Assembly: GCA_023014335.1 (NCBI GenBank)
Contig: JAECYW010000009.1
Span: forward strand, 248,001 to 312,000
Direction: 5' to 3'
DNA: 64,000 bases
Source of the DNA: Galerina marginata
Lineage: Eukaryota; Basidiomycota; Agaricomycetes; Agaricales; Galerinaceae
Part shown: one piece after another, positions 9,218-20,899 of the stretch
How the letters are laid out: the number at the start of each line of letters is the position of its first letter
How positions within the stretch are numbered: position 1 is the first letter of the stretch
Made by a program: the position numbers and the translations under genes
The notes under the pieces: generated by a model
Told to the model about the DNA's origin: nothing
What the model saw: the letters and a program-made list of their open reading frames with translations, nothing else
The model's database searches: none

Positions 9218-11820
9218 GTCGAGGTAGTACAGAGAACGTGAGCTAATCCTGTGGTTGAGAAGGGAGGCACCGTGGTCCGTCGTCATTGCATTCGTACTCA
9301 AGTATATGCGTCCCAGCCGAACACCATCCACATTTCGTCCTCGATCATGGCCAGCTTGCGAACCCAACCCGCTGCGGCGCTGCCTGCAGCAGCGCGCCAG
9401 CAACATCAGCTGCCCGCCCCGCCCCGGCCCCGCCCCTGCCTCAACCCCACCCTGCTCGGTACGGGTCGCGTTTCCCCCAAACACCCATCCCGCGAAATGT
9501 GGTGAACATTTTCCCTTCGCGACTCCTCCACCAGCCCGTGCCCATGCCCAGGAGCGAAGAGATATGTGCACCAGCAGAGGCGTGAGGAAGGGTAATGCGC
9601 GAGCGAGGCTGAGAGGGTTTGACAGAAGAAGGAAAGGAGGATGCGGCAGCTGCGGGAGGGCTGCGACGACGGCGCACGAGCAGATGTGGATGTGGAGGCG
9701 ATGATAGGGAAATCCTACGCCCTCCGCAAGAGGGTAGAGCCTCTGGTCGACGAAATGAATAGTAGGGATTGGTATTGGGGGTGGCGATGACCAATCGCGC
9801 ACAGGTAGTGCACGCCAGGAGGCTGACAAACAGGAGCTGAGAATACGGTCTTCATCGAATTCTCGCATTCATATTGGCGTTGGCGACGACAGCGTCGGTC
9901 CGTCTTCCTCTTTTTCCTTCCCGATTCGGCCTCAGCTGCTCGGCCCCGCCCCGCCCGATCCCATGTCATCGCACCTCCCATCTGTCCCACCGCCCCCTCA
10001 AAGTCACAAACCCGCCAGCGCGACAAAGAGGAAGAGTCTTCCTAGGGACGATTACGGCACTGGTGGCTATGGTACGATCCATGCGAGCTTCGGAGCGTGC
10101 TGTGTGGTGTGGTTTTCGTGCCAAGATGGGCAGATGCGAGTATGCCTGGGTTGGGGTGGAAGGAGGGAGGCTGGGTGCGGGCTTGATGAGGGCTGCGATG
10201 AGGGCTGAGATGACGCCCTGGTAGCAGATTTGGGACAGGCGCGGGCCAGCGGTTCATTGAGGCAGGAGGTAGGGACGGGTGGGTCGAGCTAAAAACGTTC
10301 AACGGATGTAGACCTGCAGCCGGATCATCGATCGGCGGGGCAGGCGATGCGTGGATTGGGATGTAGACATGACTGTGGCGAGGTCCTACAGAGAAGATAG
10401 AGCCGAGGACAGATCCCATTGTATTCATGCGTGTATGCGTCCGAACCACGCGTCATCCTCCTGTTCGATCCCAATCATGGCCGGCTCGCGACCTCGCCCG
10501 CCTGGCGGCACCAGCAGCGCCCAGCAAAATCAGCACCAAACCACGCGTCCCGCCCTGTCTCATTGCCCCCACCCCGCCGCACCTGCTCTCGTCGTACCTC
10601 CCCCGATCACCCACCCCACGAACTTGACGAAAATTTTCCTGCGGAGGCTCTTCCAGCAGGTACTACTTACCCATGCTCAGACCCCAGGACTAGCAGCATC
10701 CACACCCGTGCGGGCTTACTAAGATACTTTGCTCTTGGGAGTGACAAGAACTGTGGCGCAGCAGGTGGTGTATGCACAGGGGCGGGAACGACCAGGCCGC
10801 GAGCAGATCCCAGGGCAGAGGGAAGGAAGTGAAGCCGCGGGAGGGCTGCGACGACGGGCTGACGAGGATAAGACTCAGAGGATCTGGATCGTGCACCTGG
10901 CTCTCGAGAGGAGACGGTTGGTCGATAGGCAAGAGATAGGTGGTAGTGATGACCGAATCGCAGGCAGACGATGCGGGTCCAGCTGGAGGTACGGAGCCAG
11001 GCGATGAATCGACGTGGTAGTCAAGTATCGTGGTTATGGTAATGGTGGCCGGTTTTCTGGGGGAGGAGATCTTGGAATGGGGTAAAGTAACGCCAAAAAC
11101 GAGCTGAGAACGACGAAATTCGTTCAGCTCCTACTCGAGGAGGTAAAGACGAGGAAGCACGTACCTAGTTGCTTGGTTTCTCCACTGAAAACCCACACTG
11201 CGATTTCAATGAAGATGCGAGATACGTTGTAACCGCAGAACCAAAAGAAAATGCGGGCTTTCAAGCTTCAAGCTTTAAGAGCAATTATTCTGGAGAACGA
11301 TTAGTAAAACCTCGAATCCTACAGAACGTCCTTCCTCACCGGAATTCTAGAACTCGCGACGACATCCAGGAGATCGTGATTCGTGAAGGAAGTCGGTAAA
11401 AAAAAAAAAGAGTAATACGATGCACAACTTGGAAGCGCGGGAAGATGGCCAAGAATATAGGTCAAAGTTAAACTGTATTGTAACCCGTAGAGGACCGACA
11501 GATGATTGTGAGAGGAGACATTAGACAACAGAGATGGAAGCACTACTGAAGTGGGAAACTTTTGCCAGGGGTCAAAATGCGAGTCACGGCGTTTGGATTT
11601 TGCTAAGGCATTTTGCTCTCGAAATTGAGGGTTACACAGGACGGCAAAACGAGAGAGCAAAATTCAAACGACGTGCCCAGACATTTTGACTCTCGTCAAA
11701 ATAGTCCGACCCCAGTAGTGAAGCGTGATTGCGGAGGGCGGAAGGATAAAAATTTGATCCAAACACGTAACACGTGACTGATAGGACGACGCGAAGCGCC
11801 CCTATTCATTTGTCAACGCT
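9218..11820. repeat. GC-rich repeat family, copy C1 (two tandem units)
   Basis: Starts like copy C3 at 35.27 kb (ACGTGAGCT.ATCCTGTGG) and ends like it (AACACGTGACT.ATAGGACGA, about 11.77 and 37.55 kb). Inside, the ATCATGGCC.GCT block at 9346 recurs at 10476, so about 1.15 kb is repeated in tandem. It shares the block at about 9.78-10.05 kb with 39.82-40.09 kb (C4) and 35.80-36.05 kb (C3). The long ORFs are not conserved between copies. No transposase or reverse transcriptase motif was seen. Confidence 0.7.
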
Positions 11821-12299
11821 TTGCATTTTACGGCGATTTCAGACATTCCAGTATAATTTACCCCCATGATTGTGTATTAAACGTTAAACTCTTAGAGCCG
11901 AAGTTCAGTATGGCTAGCAGAGTCAGCTGTAAATGATAGGTTTCGATAGTTCCGGGGTATGTAGCAAACGCGTCCCGGATTGTAGCTCACGCACGACATA
12001 AAGTAGATTAGCGTCCACGTCTGCAATACGATGAAGACTGAAATAAACGGCATTTTCTTTTTTAGAAAAAAAAATCAGAATAACGAACTCGGATCGTGTT
12101 TTTCCCAAGTTCTGACACTGGAAGAGATCTAAAACTGTTGATACGAATTTGAAGCGTCAAGTATGCAGAACGTCACTACGCCATGACCAGATCTATATAA
12201 ACTCAATGGACACGGTGACTGCGAGTAGTGAATGTCCCATGTTGCATCTTCCCTCCTAATTAGCACAACTGTACTCCATACTCTATCCTTAATCTGATG
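11821..12299. other. Spacer between GC-rich repeats with a TATA box
   Basis: A/T-rich spacer, no gene seen. CTATATAAACTC at 12192-12203 is a good TATA box. The ATG at 12297 behind it opens only an 89-codon frame running into repeat sequence, so this may be an old promoter that lost its gene. Confidence 0.35.
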
Positions 12300-13430
12300 A
12301 CTTTTTCTCTCCCGGAATCAGACCCGCTTCTTGCCGCACTAGTAGTAGCAGTGCGCCTGCAACATCAACTTCACATCACTCCCCGCCCCTCCCTCCCTGT
12401 TCCGTATGCGTTGCGCTTCCCCCAAAAACCCATCCCGCGAACTTTACGAAAACTCTCCCGTGGAAACTCCTCCAGCAGGCAATACCCATACCTATATCCC
12501 AGGACCAGCGGCGCGTACGACCCGTGCGGGCTTACTTTGCTTTTGGGTTCACGAGCAGGAGACTGACAGAGGGAGGGAGGGTGCAGCAACGGGAGGACTG
12601 CGACAACGGCGGACGAGGATACCTCCGCGGAGATGGTTGGCGGAAAGGCAAGGGACAGTGATAGCCATGACCAAATCGCGAACAAATGGTGCGGGTCCAG
12701 CTTAAAGTACGGAGGCAGGCGACGAATCGACGTGGCAGTCGAGTGTCGTGGTGATGGAAATAGTGACAGCTTTTCTGGGGGGGTCAAAAGAGGGCGTCGA
12801 ACTTGAAGGGGGAGGAGACCTTGGAACGGGATGAAGTAACGTCAACTGCGAACTAGGAACGAAGAAGTTCGTTCAGCTCCAATTTCAGAGGGAGGTAGAG
12901 ACTGGAAAGCGCGCACCCAGTTGCAACTTGCCTGGTTTCTCTGCTAAAGACTCGTACTGCGATTCTAATGAAGATGCGAGACCGCCGCGCTCATGGGCCT
13001 TGTAACAAGGAGAATCGCCGAACGTAAAGAGCTGTCAAGCTTCGAGAGCCATTATTCTGGGGAAAAATTAGCAAAATATCGAATTCAACAGGACTTTCTT
13101 CCTCACCGGAAATCTGGAACTCATGACGACAACCAGGAGATCGTGAAGGAAGTTGGTGAAAAGAGTAACAGCATGCACAACCTGAAAGCGCCGACTTCGC
13201 GAGAATGGCTGGGATCTTCAAGGCGTCTTGATGTCCTAGAATATAGGCCATGGTTTAACTGTATTCAGTAATCCGTAAGTATAGGACTGAGAGACGATTG
13301 CGCGAGGAGACAACAGAGATGGAGGAGTGATGGCGAGGGCGGGAGGACGAAAATTTGATCCCAACACGTACCACGTAAGTTATAGGAAGGACGACGTTCA
13401 CCTGAATGGTTGGGAACGAGCAAGACGAAC
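12300..13430. repeat. GC-rich repeat family, copy C2
   Basis: Resembles 10.5-11.5 kb, 36.45-37.5 kb and 40.5-41.6 kb: CATCCCGCGAAC..GAC.AAAA, then the block around CCCAACACGTACCACGT. Its right end merges into the large duplication shared with 41.6 kb onward. No gene seen. Confidence 0.65.
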
Positions 13431-13775
13431 AGAACACGTTGAATACTCGACTACAACTACAGCTGACTTGTCACTTTCCTGAGTCCTACATACAATTACA
13501 ACGATGAAAGGAACGGGCAACGAACGGGAGTCTGGAATTTCTTTTTACTATGTAGTGATTTGCTTTCGGTAAAATTTCTGGGCTGGTGCGAAAAAAATTT
13601 TTGAGAAAGCCGAAGCGAGATTGTGAAAGAAAAACTTGAACTATAAACAGTATCGGTCATTTTCTAAACAGAACTACGGGTCTTGAGTGGAGACCACGAC
13701 TGGGATTGAAATTAGGAAAGTTACGGGTGTCGTTCATTGAAAGAGGACTTACTGGAAAACCGTGATCGTGGAACG

Positions 13776-15336
13776 TTAGCGAATGAATCTCGTTTGTACG
13801 GAAGTGCCTTTGGGACGATGTAGGAAGGTGTAGTCACTTGATATCCGTTTCCATTGTCCGCCTTTGGCGCCTAGCAAGATGGCGAGGGACCCTCGATTGT
13901 CTACCTTTCCAAGAAAAGCGAGCTCGACAAGGTCATAATCTTGGCAGGTTTGGAGCTTCAGAGTGATATTCAATGGCTCAGCCAAAGTAATTTTCTGTTT
14001 ACTGTCGTCCATGAACCACTTGTTGGCTGGAATTCTGTAAACCCATAACGAGATCCGCAAGCCGAGGTTAGTCAATGAGGAAGACGGGTCAATATTGTCT
14101 GTTGATGTTGAGGATGAAAATGGCTGGATCGTGAAAGACGATTCGGACGAAAAGCTATCTGGCTTAGCCGCAAGCATGCTGTTGCTGACCGACGACTGTC
14201 CCTGCCAGACGAATAGTCTTATGTCTGCGGTACGTTGGAAAATCTCTACCTGCAATCGATAAAATGCCATCTCCCCTTCACCGTAAGCGATGGTAAGTGG
14301 AATGCCCAATAAACCAATGAGACAATAAGCCATGTCTTCGATCCGGGTGGTCTTCCGCTTTGATAACCACACAAGAGTGTCTTTGGCATGGTCAATCCCA
14401 TAATTAAATGCGGTGAGGTGGTCCAGCGAAATCCCTGTTATATCCGAGATATTAGCCCAGAGGCTTTGCTTCGCGGCAGAATTAGCATTTTTGTGGTTAT
14501 TGTCATGGCTGAAGGAAGAGGTTGTTATGACCGGTCTCCATGATTTCCCAAAGAACTGCAGGCTTTTCGGCGCCAAGAGTTCTTGTAAAGTCCAGCCTCA
14601 GGTAAACCACTGATCTCTACGAAAGCTGAACACATCGGTGGTATCGGCAAGGTGCACAATGCAGACCTTGGATTTGGAGTACCAATTAAACATGGATCGA
14701 ATTGATTCCTCAAGCTCGGCGCTACTGCTTTTATTGATGCAACCAGAGTCAAACCAAACAAAGCGGCAGGAATGTTGAGCAGAGATCCAGCAAAATATGA
14801 TGAGCTTTACAAAGCTCGGAAAGCGGGATTCTTCTTTATCAGCTGGGAACAACGCTTTATATGACTGCTGCATAAGGCGGTACAACTGGGCAGGTTGAAT
14901 TAGTGTGAATTGCACTGTACATAAAAATGTTAATCACCTCGTTTACAATATCTGCACCATAAGTTGGAGAGTGAAATTTAATCAACTCGCACAGTATGCC
15001 TTGATAGTCTGCAAATTTTAAAATATCAGTAAATGCCAACTCGCCGCCAGGAAGCCATCGATGAGAAAGGATTGCATATGATGTCTCCCGAGTTATCCAG
15101 TTGTCGGTAATGGAGCAAATGTCTTCCTTAGCCACTTCGGAGATACAATGTTGTTTAAATATTGTCATCTCAGCAAACAAAAGCGTCATGAGAGCGCTTC
15201 TATGGATGAGTTGCATTTGTTTGAGATCTAAAAGGAAAATTGGAAGATGATTATGAAGGTACGCGCTAATGACATCATCAATTACTAGCGTGAAAAAATC
15301 AGCGACAGAATAGACGGTTTGTGGCAAATAAAGCAA
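13776..15336 (-). pseudogene. HET-domain gene, copy A, broken by one stop codon
   Basis: Two exons match copy B: 15336-14938 and 14885-13776, with a 52-nt intron whose ends agree in both copies. HET-family motifs are present: YAILSHRWLPGGELAF, FVWFDSGCINKSSSAELEES, TRIEDMAYCLIGLLG and AYGEGEMAFYRL. Family knowledge: HET domains mediate vegetative incompatibility and cell death in fungi. At 14600-14598 a TGA replaces the CGA (Arg) that copy B has in the motif Phe-Thr-Arg-Gly-Trp. This removes the last third of the domain and everything after it. The frame is otherwise open on both sides, so decay looks recent. The first codon of the open frame is TTG, not ATG, and a strong acceptor lies at about 15292, so the gene probably starts in an upstream exon. 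Confidence 0.85.
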
Positions 15337-15544
15337 AAATACAGATGGGGTATGTCACCTTTAACACATAAGTGGGCAAGAAACAACAAAAAAGAATGAA
15401 GTAAAAGACGCACCCTCTGTAAAATAAGGTAAGTAAAAGATTCATGGCATGTAATTCTGGACAGAAGTACACTTACTCGCTAAGGAGACGAAGAAAAGAT
15501 GGTGAGAGTGAGTGACAGAAAGCAGCGGAAAAGCAACGGATTCA

Positions 15545-16425
15545 CGTACCGCCTGAGAATTTTCATAAGTCAACTCCCTAAAGTATTTGATGGATGCACG
15601 TACTCTCTGAGGATAGAAACCCACCGCATTTTTGTAAGTCAATGACTCAGAATATTCCATGGATTCACGTACTCTCTGAGGACACAAACCCATTGGTAAG
15701 TCAATTTATCAGAATATTTAATGGATCCACGTACTGCCTGAGGAAATAAACGTGTCGCATTGTTGTAAGTCAATTCCTCGGAATATTCAATGGATTCACG
15801 TACTCTCTGAGGACACAGACCCGTTGCACTTGTAAGTCACTTTCTTAGAATATTCAATGGATTCACAAACTCGTCGCATTTTTGTAAGTCAATTCCTTGA
15901 AATATTCAACAAATTCACATACTTCCTAAGGGCACAAACCCGCCACATTTTTGTAAGTCAACTACTCACAATATTCAATGGATTCCGAGTCACGTACAAA
16001 CTGGGGGCACAAACGCGTCACATTTTTGTGAGGTAAGTTCTCAGAATATTCAATGGATTCACATACTGCCTGAGGACACAAACCCGTCGCATTATTGTAA
16101 GTAAATTCCTCGGAATATCCAGTGGATTCACGTACTCTCTGAGGACACAAACCTGTTGCATTTGTAAGCAAATTTCTCAGAATATTCAATGGATTCACAT
16201 ACTGCCTGAGGACAGAAACCCATCACATTGTTTAAGTCAATTCCTTGAAATATTTAATGGATTCATGTACATCCTGAGGACGCAAATGTGTAGCATTTTT
16301 GTAAGTCAAGTTCCCGGAATATTCAATGGCTTCACATACATCCTGAGGACACAGGCGCGTCAAATTTTTGTAAGTCAATTGCTCCGAATATTCATTGGAT
16401 TTACTTGCTTCCTAAGGATAAAAAC
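15545..16425. repeat. 69-bp tandem array, copy A (about 12-13 degenerate units)
   Basis: Units contain GTAAGTCAATTCCT, GAATATTCAATGGATTCACG and CTGAGGACACAAACCCG. Read on the minus strand they give a 23-residue unit (LTYKNATGLCPQ.VRES..YSEE). The unit nearest the HET gene runs in frame into FPLLSVTHSHHLFFVSLAS and a GTAAGT donor at about 15478. Units are more diverged and more interrupted than in copy B. Confidence 0.85.
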
Positions 16426-19300
16426 AGTGTTTCCATTAGAGATTTCACCAGCCTAGCACTCTCACTTACCTTCTGACGACCCAACTAAGGAAAGTTTTAT
16501 TACCACATTCTTGCCAATATCCAATTGACTCAACATACCTCCTACGTTGCCGACAAAAACAACTTCATCAGTGAAACGCCGGCAGTATTCAAGCTCCTGT
16601 CGCACCGGCTGTATATGTATCAACTCTAGTTAGTTATTTGATACCTAATGACTATACCGGTTAAGACGTCTCACCGTCTAATGACCGAACAACATTCAAT
16701 AATAGTCAGCCAACTTCAAATATACTTGATGTATCTGAGTCGCCACATACATTCTTTAGATGAAACATAGGTCAGAACGAGCTTTCCGACCAAGAGGTCT
16801 ATTCACATACTTCCTAAACGTGATTTACCATCGCAACAATATTGGAAAATATAATCCCAGTATTCTGTAATTTCACGCACCTCCTGGTGCCCAAATTTAG
16901 AGGTAAACCAGGATTTCAACTTTTATTTGGGGAGAAAATACTTGCCCACTGATAAGCCGAGCCATCATCGTAGAAAAAGGTACGCAATCAGCATCGTAAT
17001 AACCACTCCTCAGTACTGGAAAAATCTGCTTGCATTCTGGAGGACATGGGGAGAGGCAAGATTAAAAACTTGACGTCGTGGACGAATGACATAACTTACA
17101 AACTATAAAAATAATGGTATCGCTTCACATTGAGAGGTCATATCCCAAATACCCGGAATTGCTCACATCTTCGTCGGCCATTTATTCTGGAGGTTTCAGA
17201 ATGATCAATTTCGTCGATGGCTGGATTAAAGCGCTTACGCTCTACAGTTTAGGGTTCTAAAATAGTGTTGAGAAAAATCATAACTCAAGAAGCACAGTCT
17301 GACGAACCACTAAGGTCTGGGTTGAGTTTTCGTCCTTTGGAAGGTGGAAGCGGAAAGAGGGGAGGAAACGAGCCATCATGCGGTCAATCGTCTACTTAAG
17401 CATCAGCGTCCGCGCGATAATCAAATCGATGTCCTAATTCCTCAATCAGGCTGACAAGTACGGTGCTGGCTGTCACTTGTTGGGATAATTTTAGGTGGCT
17501 ATTATTACCTAGGGAGTTCGACGCCGGCATGGAGATCAGAATGGCCAAAATAAAACAGTTGCAAAGATAGGTCAAGCAGAAGACAAAGCTCTCGGAGTAG
17601 GAGACTTTTTGGTGGAGGAGCCGCGCATACTTTTGTGCTGCTTACGCGCTCGAAGGATCGTCTAACTGGCGAAATTGGACCGCACTCAATATAACCGGAA
17701 CAATCGGAATTGATCATCTTCTTGATCGTACCAATAGGAGTAATGTACAGAGCACCTGACAAAATGAACTGGGGACGTGAACCTCCAGGCAGCTTCACCA
17801 TCCCACCGGGCCTTCATGGAAGAATTGCTGTGCCCATCGCCGCGTCATCACCATCGACTCATAAGAATCAAATCATTCGACTCACTTTTCTCCGCCGAAA
17901 TGAAGGATGTGAGCCTGCGTAGTAGTATTATTATAGTTCTTCGTGATATCACCGGAAAGTCTTACGACATTAATTAGATTGGAGTTGTGCTCCTCCACCA
18001 AATAGAGCGGCGGCTGTGATTGCAATTGCGACTTGACATCAAACTTTGGGTTTGAGCCTGTTTTCTGATTCCTGAAGAGTCGATTCGGGGTCGAAAGCCC
18101 GTTCCCTGCGCATGCCCATCCCGCTTGTGCCCCCACCTAAGTTAACGTTAGCGTGCGACTGAAGCTTAGTTTCGAAGTCAATGACCTTCTTACCTCTTTG
18201 ACGTTCTCTTTCCTTCCTAGCCGCTCCGGGTTTTGGAGCGCAAAGTGCGTAAGGTGCGAGGAAGACCGAGTGTTTCATGTGAAGGGCGTGATGAGGCCTA
18301 AGAGGGACCGGCAGGGCTGTATGTAGGCTCTAGGTAGAAAATAGAACACGCCAGTGTGTGCAGCAGGACAGAAGTGATTTGTACGCACCTCAGGGACTTG
18401 ATTGGGCGTTGACGTTGAACACGACGCCAACGGCTGGACACGGGCTACAACAACGAGATGGGCGGGACATGGAAGGAGGTGACATCGGTGATACCCTATC
18501 GGTGTCGAGCCCGCCGCTGTACGTTTGGTGTGGGTTTTATGGAGGAGGTTGCAGGTGATGCTGATTTACCATTACGTCCACTCTTCAACGACCCCACCCT
18601 TCGCACCTGAGGCCTGATCCTGCACCCGCACATAGGGCGGCTCGCATGTCAGGACGGAGAATCTGTCATCAAGTATGAAGTCGCCGATGCAGTCGATCCT
18701 CTCAGCAGGTAAATCGTCGATGTCGTAGCCTGTCGTTATCGGCTAAGGGTGCTGAGGAGGCTGACCTAAGGTGATTGTGATTGTCGTCTAAAGAGTAGAT
18801 ATAAGTCCGTTCAGGATGCCGCGCCCAATAGAACAGTCTTTGAACAGTGCCCTCGACGTTGAGAAACAACCCGGAGGCGTCAAGCAAGTGGCCCGAGATA
18901 TTGATCCAATTAGTCAGCTGTAGTTGATTCACTGATCCTGAGTTCGTTGCCTGCCCTTCCCGACTGCGAAGTGCTATCCGAGCATTGTCAGACCCGAGCT
19001 GCTGGGTTGGCATGATAGGCTGCTACGACTTGGTAAGTCAATGTGCTCTCCTTTTGCGCCTGCAGTTGAGTTCAAACTTTCTATAGTGGTTGCCCTTCTG
19101 GTCTTCGAAAAAACCCTCGAAGATCAGCATTGAACATGGAATCTCGTTCCTATGAATCATTATATTAGTAGTATGAATTTGTTCGACGCAAATAATGGTT
19201 CTTATACCGTCGTTAGGCTGGCATAAACTTTGACTGCCACCTTGACCTGGCCTATCATCCAACCCTGCTCATATCAAGTTCTTTTTCGATCTCGGACCTC
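16426..19300. other. Duplicated non-genic stretch, copy A
   Basis: Matches about 44.85-47.95 kb of copy B in order. Open stretches exist, for example minus 17801-17505 and plus 17710-17977, but none is conserved in frame in copy B and no motif was seen. Confidence 0.4.
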
Positions 19301-20834
19301 AGCGTTCATACCGCCGCGTATTCATGCCTCACCGGTTGGGTTTCTAGGCGAAACACAGCCAACAACAGCTCAGGCCGACTGCCGTTATCCCTGGAATCTC
19401 GAAACTGGAAGCTAGGCGACCCAGGCATGAACTTGACAACGCTTGACATTGTGTTTTGGTTCATGCCCATGATCAACCTCCTCAGCGCTCGATTTCTTCT
19501 CGAACTATAGCAGTTCCCACCAACTCCTACCTCCTCACTTTGTTTCATATTCCTCAAAACGTTCTCAATATCAAGGACAACACCATCGACATAGACTGGT
19601 CTCGAACTGCGGCTGCTAGCTACGTCAGTGACATCACTCATTCCTACTGCCCCTCCGTTCATTTACAGCCCAGCTCCCGGTTTTTTCCCCCTCCATATGG
19701 ACCGTAGCCATAGCCAATATCCATTCCCATCGTCGCCAGCACCACCTCAACGACCTCAGCGTTTTTGATATCACCATCACGGGCATTACCTACGCGTATG
19801 TAGGGAAGGCAGGGAGTTATCGTGGAGCTCAATGCGTGCAGTCTTTGTTCTGGTGGTCGTTGGAGTCCGAGTGACAGCGGTGGAAGGCGGAGGACCCGAC
19901 AATGAGCTCAATACTGGTCCAACATCGACTGGATCCAGAACGCTGCAATAAAGCTTTCTCCCCCAGACTGCAAATTCCTCTATACCTCTTCCACATCGAC
20001 TTCAGCATCAGCTCAGAAACGCCTGTGTTAGTCACATTATCTCCCTCTCCTTCCCATTCTTCGTCCTCTTCCTCAGTGCATACCCGTATCCGTGTCCATG
20101 CTTTCTTTTCCTGGATCTCCTTAGCCTCCTCGTCGCCGCTGTCGCCCAAGCCAGGCCACCCAGACTGCCATCACCGGGATCAACCCTCTCAGACTGCTTC
20201 CGAGCACCCAGCGACAGCCTATGCTTAGCATGAGGTCGTCGTCGTCATGCGTAGGGGAGGTTTTCTCCACCTCGCCGTCCTTTTAGAGGACCTGGCAGGG
20301 CATGACACTAGCCTGAGGCGTGCAGACGAGTCACCTGCATCGGCTCTTCCCATTGTGGATTCACCTCACCATACCCTCATCGTTTTGGTCTTTCTTTTTT
20401 AGGAAAACTTATCCAGTCGACTATGCCGCCTTCGAGCGTCGCCTGCTTGCCATGAAACCGAAGGGCCTCCCGAGCTGGAGCTGAAACGGGAGCAAGGATG
20501 ATGCGTTTGAATGATATCTACTTTCGATGAAGGAAGCTATGGTTCGGTGCTTTTTTTTCTTGTATCACTTATCTCATTTATCCTCGTTCTCTTTGTAGTC
20601 TGGTGTTTGACCGCCCGTTTTCGTCAGAGGATAGGCCAACTTGGAGCTATCAGGCACCGAAAACGCATTCGATACTCCAACTGCTCACAGGACGATCTAG
20701 GGAGGCAGAAGATGAGAAGAAATTTGTTGTGGCTTCAAGCTTCAGCCGTCGGTGCAGGTTGCGCAGCGCTGTACTTTCAGATCTTTGGAGCACGTTGCCT
20801 AGGGATGCGCCTGCTCAGCCTGCTCGAGGTTTAA
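19300..20834 (+). pseudogene. Relic of a plus-strand membrane-protein gene, copy A
   Basis: Plus-strand stretches conserved with copy B: around 19500-19600 a piece reading TNSYLLTLFHIPQNVLNIKD, and 20550-20625 a membrane helix reading FFLVSLISFILVLFVVWCLT followed by Ala-Arg-Phe-Arg. An 11-nt deletion relative to copy B (near 19600) shifts the frame after the first piece. The helix segment stays open in both copies. The family is unknown. The whole exon structure was not recoverable. Confidence 0.4.
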
Positions 20835-20899
20835 ACAATAATTAGACTCGCCAAGGCCGCTGGAATCTTCCGAAATACTGTACATTGAAATTTAATTTT

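Noticed and set aside
8831..9868. 345-codon minus-strand ORF
   Set aside because: GC-rich repeat sequence with few stops by composition. Not conserved in copies C3 or C4, low-complexity Ala/Pro/Arg, no motif.
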